Source: Pseudomonadota bacterium (lineage in GTDB: Bacteria; Pseudomonadota; Alphaproteobacteria; Caulobacterales; Caulobacteraceae). Taken from it: a stretch of 5,365 nucleotides of DNA. The notes beneath the pieces are model-generated. The model was not told where the DNA came from, did no database searches, and was given only the letters and a program-made list of their open reading frames with translations. Position 1 is the stretch's first letter. Each line of letters starts with the position of its first letter. Below are positions 1 through 5,365 of the stretch, one piece after another. A program made the position numbers and the translations under genes. Where the stretch lies: NCBI GenBank assembly GCA_023433655.1, contig JAEYUE010000055.1, forward strand, positions 1 to 5,365, written 5' to 3'.

Positions 1-305
1 TGGGCCGGCAGAACCCGCAGATAGCGCTTGAGGAAGAAGTCCCCGCCCGACATCCGGCCCGCGGCCACGGACGCCCCGTAGACCCGCATCAGCACATAGC
101 CGCTGTCGATCAGGAAGAAGTTGGTCAACAGGAAGCCGCCCCGCTCAAACACCGGGTGCCAGCTCTCTGCCATGACCACGGGCCCCGCGCCCTGGAAGTG
201 GTGCAGGATGATCAGCCCGGCCACGATGAAACGCAGAGCGTCCAGCCAGCCCCCCCTGACGATGGGAACTGTCTCATTCCGGGTCGAAATCGGTGTCCAG
301 GCCAT
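1..305 (-). CDS. Acyltransferase family 3 membrane protein, N-terminal fragment (3' end outside window)
   Basis: The first 101 codons of a gene that runs off the window at base 1. The translation starts MAWTPISTRN and continues with a hydrophobic first transmembrane helix at about residues 20-37 (WLDALRFIVAGLIILHHF). Here Arg25 and His36 are spaced as R-X10-H, the conserved motif of acyltransferase-3 (OafA-like) proteins. A second hydrophobic stretch, about 58-77 (FFLIDSGYVLMR), matches the family's 'FF.LSG' region, and FFLKRYLRVLPA at 90-101 matches the conserved cytoplasmic basic 'RR..R..P' segment. Members are inner-membrane proteins of about ten helices that transfer acyl groups, often acetyl, to sugars of lipopolysaccharide, exopolysaccharide, glycans or small molecules; the substrate cannot be told here. 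The start at 305 is supported by a strong AGGAGG eight bases upstream; the next ATG (residue 45) would remove the catalytic motif. It lies 44 bases downstream of the second kinase in the same direction, so read-through transcription is possible, but no functional link is evident. Confidence 0.88.
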   Translation of the reverse strand, partial: MAWTPISTRNETVPIVRGGWLDALRFIVAGLIILHHFQGAGPVVMAESWHPVFERGGFLLTNFFLIDSGYVLMRVYGASVAAGRMSGGDFFLKRYLRVLPA

Positions 306-308
306 CGG

Positions 309-326
309 AAAAGCCTCCTCCGAGGC
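309..326 (-). other. Small GC-rich hairpin with T4 tail overlapping the acyltransferase ribosome site
   Basis: On the minus strand GCCTC (326-322) pairs with GAGGC (317-313) around a GGAG loop (321-318), followed by TTTT (312-309). Five pairs, four of them G-C. The shape recalls a weak intrinsic terminator at the end of the kinase pair, but the stem is short and the T-tract has only four T. The AGGAGG ribosome site lies in the loop and 3' arm, so the hairpin could instead occlude translation initiation. With a GGAGGAGG sequence beside a CCTC, it may also be chance. Confidence 0.4.
314..319 (-). promoter_or_regulatory. Shine-Dalgarno site of the acyltransferase gene
   Basis: On the minus strand the sequence reads AGGAGG, followed by eight bases (CTTTTCCG) and then the ATG at 305. 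It is part of a longer GGAGGAGG run (314-321). This is near-perfect complementarity to the 16S rRNA tail at good spacing, and it decides the start codon. It contrasts with the second kinase, which has no such site. Confidence 0.85.
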
Positions 327-349
327 GAATTCCGCAAGGACCGGGCCGC

Positions 350-2374
350 TCAGGCCGTCGAAACCGCCTGCGCCGCCGTCGCCGCCGGGGCCTGCGCGAG
401 CACCCTGCGAATCTGGGCCGCCAGTTCGGCCCGCTCATAGGGTTTCTCGATCAGGGCGAACTCGTGCGAATGCCCCTGCGCCGTCTCGCCCAGGTAGCCC
501 GAGGTCAGCAGCACCTTCAGGTCCGGCCGCAGGGCCTGGGCCCGTCGCGCCAGCTCGATCCCGTTCAGCCCGCCCGGCATGACCACGTCCGAGAACAGCA
601 GGTCGTAGCCCTGGTCGCCCTGCAGGCGGTGCAGGGCCCCGATGGCGTCGGCCGCCACCTCGCACCGGTAGCCCAGGCCGTTCAGCATATCGAGGCAGAC
701 GCTCAGCACGGCGGGGTCGTCCTCGACGATCAGGATGCGCTCGGACCCGGTCTCGACCTCCGCCGGCCGCACGGGGGCGGCCGCGTGCGCCGGCGCCTCC
801 GTGGTCAGGGGCAGGGTCAGGGTGAAGGCCGCGCCCTCGCCCGGCCGGCTGTCCACCTCGACGTGGCCGCCCGACTGGGCGACGAAGCCGTAGACCTGGG
901 ACAGGCCCAGACCCGAACCGCGGCCGATGTCCTTGGTCGTGTAGAAGGGCTCGAAGACTCGTTCCACCACTTCGGCGCTCATCCCCGCGCCCGTGTCCGA
1001 GACGCGGATTTCCGCGCATTCGGCGCCGTCCCGGGACGTGCGACGGCTGCGGATGGTCAGCTCCCCTTCGTTATCCATCGCGTCGCGGGCGTTGACTGCG
1101 AGGTTGAGCAGGGCCGTCTCCAGATGGGTCGGATCGACCATGGCATGCAGCGGCGCGGCGCCTAGCTCCAGCCGGATGGCCACCCCGTCGCCCACCGCCT
1201 GTTTCATCAGCGGCAGGAAGTTGCGGATCAGACCATTCAGGTCGACGACGGTCGGGTTCAACTGCTGGCGACGCGAGAAGGCGAGCAGCTGCCGCGTCAG
1301 GGTCTGGCCCTTGTCCGCCGCGGCGCGGATGGCCGCCAGGTGCTTGACCAGGCTGGGCTGCTCGTCGATCCGCCGCAGCAGGATGTCGGCGTTGCCCAGC
1401 ACCACCGTCAGAAGGTTGTTGAAATCGTGGGCCACCCCGCCCGTCAGCTGGCCGACCGCTTCCATCTTGCGGGCCTGGGTCAGCTGTTCTTCCAGATGCC
1501 GCCGCTCGGTGACGTCCAGCAAGGTGCCGAGGATTTGCGCCTCGCCCTCCTCGTCGATGCTCCATACGCCCTGATCCAGGAAGGTCCGGTACGTCCCGTC
1601 GGCGCACATCCAGCGGTATTCGCAGGCGTAGGATCCCGTCTCCGCCGCCTTCATCAGGCAGTCAGCAACCCCTTCGACATCGTCCGGATGGATGCGCCCG
1701 AGCCCGATCTCGGGCTCGTCCACGAACCGCTGCGGTTCGAAGCCGGTCAGCGGGGTGATGCTGTCGCTCACGAACCGCGCGGCGAACGGATGTACGCTGG
1801 TCCGGGCGGTGAACACCACAGGCAGCGACTTCAGGATGGCGTCCTGACGCTCGCGGGTGGTCCTCAGCGCCAGTTCCGCCGCCAGCTTCTCCTCGCTGAT
1901 GCGGGCGTTCTCCTCGAGCAGGGCCGACCGCTCCTCGCCCTGACGTCGCACCTCGAGGGTCTTCAGGTGCAGATCGGCGAGGATCGAGACTTTCGAACGC
2001 AGGATGAAGGGGTCGACCGGCTTGAACACCACGTCGACCGCCCCGACCGAATAGGCCTGGAAGATGTGGGCCTCGTCACGGAACACGGCCGTGACGAAGA
2101 CGATCGGCGTATCCCGCGTGCGGGGATGCTCGCGGATCAGCCGCGCCGTCTCGTAGCCGTCCATGCCCGGCATGTGCAGGTCCAGCAGGATGACCGCGAA
2201 CTCCTGCGCCAGCAGCAGGCGCAATGCTTCCTCGCCGGAGCGGGCGACGACCAGTTCGTGACCCAGCACCTCGAGCGCCTCGGAGGCGGCGAAGGCGTTG
2301 CGTTCGTCGTCGTCGACGATCAGCACGCGCGCCTTTAGGGGGGGCGCGGACGAAGGGCGGCGGGCCTGACCCAT
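350..2374 (-). CDS. Cytoplasmic hybrid histidine kinase: receiver-PAS-HisKA-HATPase-receiver
   Basis: Predicted 674-residue soluble kinase. N-terminal receiver about 15-135 has acidic D21-D23, phospho-Asp65, Thr95 and Lys118-Pro119, and ends in a helix running into a charged coiled coil (about 136-182). A PAS sensor fold follows at about 183-292, ending in the usual DVTER. HisKA has His316 in VAHDFNNLL; HATPase has N-box Asn424/Asn428, G1 DTGAGM (460-465), an EPFYTTK F-box and G2 GRGSGLGL (484-491). The C-terminal receiver, about 545-662, has E551-D553, Asp596, Thr624 and Lys644-Pro645, then an Ala-rich tail. No signal peptide or membrane helix is seen. The ATG at 2374 is chosen because it overlaps the upstream stop (TGATG) and directly precedes the receiver; the open frame extends to 2518, but that part is in the shadow of the upstream gene and encodes Arg-rich, domain-free sequence. 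The PAS-HDFNN kinase-receiver half resembles CckA-type kinases in layout, but there are no membrane helices, so I do not assign that name. Likely co-transcribed and functionally paired with the upstream kinase; signal and output are unknown. Confidence 0.95.
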   Translation of the reverse strand: MGQARRPSSAPPLKARVLIVDDDERNAFAASEALEVLGHELVVARSGEEALRLLLAQEFAVILLDLHMPGMDGYETARLIREHPRTRDTPIVFVTAVFRDEAHIFQAYSVGAVDVVFKPVDPFILRSKVSILADLHLKTLEVRRQGEERSALLEENARISEEKLAAELALRTTRERQDAILKSLPVVFTARTSVHPFAARFVSDSITPLTGFEPQRFVDEPEIGLGRIHPDDVEGVADCLMKAAETGSYACEYRWMCADGTYRTFLDQGVWSIDEEGEAQILGTLLDVTERRHLEEQLTQARKMEAVGQLTGGVAHDFNNLLTVVLGNADILLRRIDEQPSLVKHLAAIRAAADKGQTLTRQLLAFSRRQQLNPTVVDLNGLIRNFLPLMKQAVGDGVAIRLELGAAPLHAMVDPTHLETALLNLAVNARDAMDNEGELTIRSRRTSRDGAECAEIRVSDTGAGMSAEVVERVFEPFYTTKDIGRGSGLGLSQVYGFVAQSGGHVEVDSRPGEGAAFTLTLPLTTEAPAHAAAPVRPAEVETGSERILIVEDDPAVLSVCLDMLNGLGYRCEVAADAIGALHRLQGDQGYDLLFSDVVMPGGLNGIELARRAQALRPDLKVLLTSGYLGETAQGHSHEFALIEKPYERAELAAQIRRVLAQAPAATAAQAVSTA

Positions 2375-2376
2375 CA
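2372..2376 (-). promoter_or_regulatory. TGATG stop-start overlap coupling the two kinase genes
   Basis: The minus strand reads TGATG: TGA (2376-2374) ends the large kinase and ATG (2374-2372) starts the second one, sharing one base. The preceding bases (GTGCCGGTAGACGCC) contain no recognisable Shine-Dalgarno sequence. Known behaviour of such overlaps is termination-reinitiation, which keeps the two proteins in linked amounts. That this happens here is inferred. Confidence 0.8.
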
Positions 2377-5365
2377 GGCGTCTACCGGCACGCGCGCGGC
2401 CGGCGCCTCGGCCAGCCGCTGGGCGTCGGTTCGCTGGATGGACACCCGCATCACGGAGATCAGATAGTCGATGTCGACCGGCTTGGAGACGTAGTCGGAG
2501 GCTCCGGCCTGGATGCATTTGCTGCGGTCGCCCTTCATCGCCTTGGCGGTGACGGCGACGACCGGCAGATCGGCGAAGCGGGCGATCGAGCGGATCTCGC
2601 GGATCGTCTCGTAGCCGTCCATGTCGGGCATCATGATGTCGACCAGGACGATGTCGATGTCCGGATGCTGGCGCAGCAGCTCCAGTCCCGCGCGGCCGCT
2701 TTCGGCGTAGTGAAGGTCGACGCCGAACTCCTCCAGCGCGCTGGCCATGGAGAAGATGTTGCGGATGTCGTCATCGATCACCAGGGCCGTCCGTCCGGTC
2801 AGGATAGCGTCCTCCTTGCGGGTCTGGGCCAGGGTCAGCCTGGCCTTCTCCGACAGGCGTTCGGTCGGTGCGTGCAGGAGCAGGGTGGCCTGTTCGAGCA
2901 ACTGTTCGGGGGTGCGCGCCAGGCGGGCCTGGCCGCTGAACACCGCCAGCCGCAGGCGGCGTTCGTCCTCGGCCGCCAGGGGCCCGGCCGCATAGACCAG
3001 CACCGTCCGGTCCGCGCTCCTGATGTAGTCCAGCACGTCTGGAAGCGGCGTCGCTCCGGCCTCGATCACCAAGCCGTCGCCGGGCCGCATCTTCGCCTTG
3101 GACAGGGTCTTCAGGCTGTCGACGCGGCTCACGGAGCGGAAGGCCGTCTTCAGGCCTCCGGCCGTCGGGCCGGCCGGACCGACGAAGATCAATCGACGGT
3201 CGGCCGCCGACATGAAGGCCCGCACCTCGTCGAGCTTGGCGATCATCCCCTCGCGGTCGACCGGCTTCGCGGTGAATCCGAAGGCGCCCATGGCGAGGCC
3301 CAGCGAAGCCTGGTCGTCACCCGAAATGACGTGCACGGGGATATGCCGCGTCTCGGGCGTCCGCTTGAGGAGATCGAGCAGCGCCAGGCCGTCCATATCC
3401 GGCAGGCCCACGTCGAGGATGATCGCCTCCGGCGTGTAGCGCCGCGCCAACGAGGCGACCGAGGCGCCTTGCTGGGTGATGATCCCCTTGAAGCCGTTTT
3501 CGTGGACGAGGGCGAGCAGGATGGAGGCGAAGCGCGGATCGTCCTCGACGATCAGGATCACGGGCTCGCCGGCCGTCAGCCCGTCGCGGTCGTCGCTGAC
3601 CGTCTCGACGGCCTCGGCCTCCTCCTCGACCGGCAGGCTGCGCACGTTCACGGCCGGGACGCCGTCACGGCCGGCCGGCCCCGTCGCCACCGGGCTCGGG
3701 CTGAAGTTCAGCGGCAGGTAGAGGGTGAAGGTCGAGCCCTTCTCCGGTTCGCTCTCGACCTTCAGTTCGCCGCCGAGGGTGCGGGTGATCTCGCGGCTGA
3801 TCGACAGGCCCAGACCGGTGCCGCCGTATTTGCGGCTGGTCGTGCCGTCCGCCTGCTGGAAGGCTTCGAAGATGATCCTCTGCTTGTCCTCGGGGATGCC
3901 GATGCCGCTGTCGGTGACCGAGAAGGCCAGCACCTGTCCGGCCGTATTCAGGTGGTCGTTGCCGGGGCTCCAGCCGCCGTCGACGCGTCGGACCGCCAGC
4001 CGCACCTCGCCCTGGGCGGTGAACTTGAAGGCGTTGGACAGCAGGTTCTTGATGATCTGCTGCAACCGCTTGTCGTCGGTGTACATCGCCGCGGGCAGGG
4101 CGGGGTCGAGATCGATCCGGAAGTCCAGCTTCTTGTCCTGGGCGATCTGGGCGAAGGTCCGCTCCATCTGGTCGCGCAGGGAATCGAAGCGCGTCTCGCC
4201 GATGTCGAGCGTGACGGTGCCGGACTCGATCTTCGACAGGTCGAGGATGTCGTTGATCAGTCCCAGCAGGTCCGAGCCCGCCGCGTGGATGTTCTTGGCG
4301 AACTCCACCTGCTTGCCGGTCAGGTTGCCCTGGGTATTCTCGCTGAGCATCTTGGACAGGATCAGCAGGCTGTTCAGCGGCGTGCGCAGTTCGTGGCTCA
4401 TGTTGGCCAGGAACTCGGACTTGTACTTCGAGGTCAGGGCCAGCTGCTCCGCCTTCTCCTCGAGCGCGAAGCGGGCCTGTTCGACCTCGATGTTCTTGGC
4501 CTCGACCTGCTTGTTCTGGGCGGACAGAAGGACGGCCTTCTCCTCGAGTTCGGCGTTGGACTGCTGCAGCTCCTCCTGCTTGGCGCGCAGCAACTCCTCG
4601 GACTGACGCAGGCTGGCGGCCTGCTGCTCCAGCCGGTCGTTGGTGGTCTTGAGCTCTTCCTGCTGCGCCTGCAGTTCGGCGGTCAGCAGCTGCGACTGGC
4701 TGAGCAGGCCTTCGGTGCGCATGTTGGCGGCGATGGTGTTCAGCACGATGCCGATCGATTCCATCAGCTGGCTCAGGAACGACTGGTGGGTCTCGGAGAA
4801 CTCGCCGAAGGTGGCCAGTTCGATCACCGCCTTGACCTCGCCCTCGAACAGGGCGGGCAGGATGATGATGTTCAGCGGCGCCGCTCCACCGAGGCCCGAC
4901 CCGATCTGAACGTAGTCCTTCGGCACATTGGTCAGCAGGATGCGCTCCTTCTCCTTGGCGCACTGCCCGATCAGGCTCTGGCCGAGGCGGAAGGTCGGCG
5001 ACAGCTGTTCGCGCTCGGTCGAGGCGTAGGCCGCGGCCAGCACCAGCACGGTCTCGTCGTCGGAGTCCTTGTCGGCCACGTAGAAGACGGCGTGCTGGGC
5101 GTTGATCAGCGGCGCCAGTTCCGACAGCACCATGTTGGACACCGTGGCCAGGTCGCGCTCGCCCTGCAGCATGCGGGTGAAGCGGGCGAGGTTGGTCTTC
5201 AGCCAGTCCTGTTCGGTGTTCTTGAGAGTCTGATCCTTCAGGTTGCGGATCATCTCGTTGATGTTGTCCTTCAGCGCCGCGACCTCGCCCGAGGCCTCGA
5301 CGGTGATGGACCGCGTCAGGTCGCCCTTGGTCACAGCGGTGGAGACTTCGGCGATGGCGCGCACC
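2374..5365 (-). CDS. HAMP/GAF hybrid sensor histidine kinase with three receiver modules (5' end outside window)
   Basis: Partial hybrid histidine kinase; 997 codons including the stop are visible and the N-terminus lies beyond base 5365. The first codon seen is GTG, but it falls inside a HAMP domain, so it is not a credible start. Residues counted from that codon: HAMP about 1-45; GAF-type sensor about 58-215; heptad-rich, Gln/Glu-rich coiled coil about 216-312; HisKA with phospho-acceptor His324 in SHELRTPL; HATPase with N-box Asn444, G1 box DSGIGI (485-490) and G2 box GGTGLGL (514-520); receiver 1 about 600-718 (acidic E607/D608/D609, phospho-Asp651, Ser681, Lys700-Pro701); receiver-like module about 722-832 lacking these residues; receiver 3 about 857-975 (D864-D866, Asp909, Thr939, Lys961-Pro962). 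The family is known for tandem HAMP arrays ahead of the GAF, so more HAMP units probably lie upstream. No transmembrane segment or HPt domain is visible. The HisKA motif H-E-x-x-T is compatible with both kinase and phosphatase activity. Ligand and target are unknown. The stop overlaps the next gene's start by one base. Confidence 0.95.
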   Translation of the reverse strand, partial: VRAIAEVSTAVTKGDLTRSITVEASGEVAALKDNINEMIRNLKDQTLKNTEQDWLKTNLARFTRMLQGERDLATVSNMVLSELAPLINAQHAVFYVADKDSDDETVLVLAAAYASTEREQLSPTFRLGQSLIGQCAKEKERILLTNVPKDYVQIGSGLGGAAPLNIIILPALFEGEVKAVIELATFGEFSETHQSFLSQLMESIGIVLNTIAANMRTEGLLSQSQLLTAELQAQQEELKTTNDRLEQQAASLRQSEELLRAKQEELQQSNAELEEKAVLLSAQNKQVEAKNIEVEQARFALEEKAEQLALTSKYKSEFLANMSHELRTPLNSLLILSKMLSENTQGNLTGKQVEFAKNIHAAGSDLLGLINDILDLSKIESGTVTLDIGETRFDSLRDQMERTFAQIAQDKKLDFRIDLDPALPAAMYTDDKRLQQIIKNLLSNAFKFTAQGEVRLAVRRVDGGWSPGNDHLNTAGQVLAFSVTDSGIGIPEDKQRIIFEAFQQADGTTSRKYGGTGLGLSISREITRTLGGELKVESEPEKGSTFTLYLPLNFSPSPVATGPAGRDGVPAVNVRSLPVEEEAEAVETVSDDRDGLTAGEPVILIVEDDPRFASILLALVHENGFKGIITQQGASVASLARRYTPEAIILDVGLPDMDGLALLDLLKRTPETRHIPVHVISGDDQASLGLAMGAFGFTAKPVDREGMIAKLDEVRAFMSAADRRLIFVGPAGPTAGGLKTAFRSVSRVDSLKTLSKAKMRPGDGLVIEAGATPLPDVLDYIRSADRTVLVYAAGPLAAEDERRLRLAVFSGQARLARTPEQLLEQATLLLHAPTERLSEKARLTLAQTRKEDAILTGRTALVIDDDIRNIFSMASALEEFGVDLHYAESGRAGLELLRQHPDIDIVLVDIMMPDMDGYETIREIRSIARFADLPVVAVTAKAMKGDRSKCIQAGASDYVSKPVDIDYLISVMRVSIQRTDAQRLAEAPAARVPVDA
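2869..3201 (-). other. Degenerate receiver-like module inside the large hybrid kinase
   Basis: Residues about 722-832 of the visible protein sit between two intact receivers and show the alternating strand/helix rhythm of a receiver: RRLIFVGP as strand 1, DGLVIEAG as strand 3, RTVLVYAAG as strand 4, and a final helix TPEQLLEQATLLL. The acidic pocket expected after strand 1 is replaced by Gly-Pro-Ala, the phospho-Asp position appears to be Glu768, the strand-4 Thr/Ser is Ala, and no Lys-Pro is present. In remembered relatives of this family the corresponding middle module keeps a recognisable receiver sequence ending in a similar SPERLLDE-type helix. I therefore read this as a pseudo-receiver, not a linker; the alignment was made by eye. 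Confidence 0.65.

Noticed and set aside
306..349. Promoter for the acyltransferase gene in the 44-base gap
   Set aside because: No convincing -35/-10 pair is visible in so short a gap. A promoter, if present, would lie inside the kinase coding region and cannot be supported by eye.
293..1165. 290-codon open frame on the plus strand that crosses the intergenic gap
   Set aside because: Antisense to the second kinase's HATPase and receiver 2, Arg/Gln/Gly-rich, with no domain and no convincing ribosome site.
1340..2338. 332-codon open frame on the plus strand
   Set aside because: Entirely antisense to the second kinase, with no recognisable domain and a composition rich in Arg, Gln, Val, Gly and Asp. 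It is a typical antisense shadow in GC-rich DNA.
2375..2518. Longer open frame for the second kinase, starting at 2518
   Set aside because: It overlaps the intact third receiver of the large kinase in another frame and encodes only Arg/Gly/Ala-rich sequence. The ATG at 2374 sits on the upstream stop and starts just before the receiver.
3725..4606. 293-codon open frame on the plus strand, Ser/Arg-rich
   Set aside because: Antisense to the HisKA, HATPase and coiled-coil regions of the large kinase. The Ser/Arg/Cys-rich translation reflects complementary codons of a Leu/Glu/Gln-rich protein.
4429..4719. Repetitive-looking CTCCTCG/CTGCTG-rich stretch considered as a DNA repeat
   Set aside because: It encodes the Glu/Gln/Leu-rich heptads of the coiled coil before the HisKA domain. 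The repetition is explained by the protein and there is no regular DNA unit.
3665..4963. 432-codon minus-strand frame overlapping the large kinase
   Set aside because: Same-strand shifted frame of the kinase; its Arg/Gly/Pro/Gln-rich translation shows no domain, while the kinase frame carries every conserved motif.

Overview
The window holds two large multi-domain signalling kinases and the start of an unrelated membrane acyltransferase. All three lie on the minus strand in the same direction. Read in transcription order (high to low coordinates), they are: a soluble-half fragment of a very large hybrid histidine kinase (HAMP-GAF-coiled coil-HisKA-HATPase-receiver-degenerate receiver-receiver); a second, cytoplasmic hybrid kinase (receiver-PAS-HisKA-HATPase-receiver); and the first 101 codons of an acyltransferase-3 family protein that leaves the window at base 1.

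The DNA is GC-rich with strong G/C bias at third codon positions, so long antisense open frames appear everywhere; none looks like a gene. The protein style (HAMP/GAF hybrid kinase with three C-terminal receiver modules, and a CckA-like HDFNN kinase) suggests an alphaproteobacterium, possibly Caulobacterales. This placement is inference from family memory, not from a search.

The two kinases are tightly joined. The stop codon of the first and the start codon of the second share one base (TGATG at 2372-2376), and no good Shine-Dalgarno sequence precedes the second start, so translational coupling is likely. The second kinase begins with a receiver, which makes it a candidate phosphate acceptor, direct or indirect, from the first. 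Neither protein shows an HPt domain within the window, so a separate phosphotransferase would be expected if a multi-step relay runs.

A 44-base gap separates the second kinase from the acyltransferase gene. It contains a strong AGGAGG ribosome site embedded in a small GC-rich hairpin followed by four T residues. The most unusual protein feature is the middle receiver-like module of the large kinase, which has lost the acidic pocket and apparently carries Glu where the phosphorylated Asp would be. Otherwise the region looks like a fairly ordinary two-component signalling locus; I do not see convincing evidence for a wholly new system.
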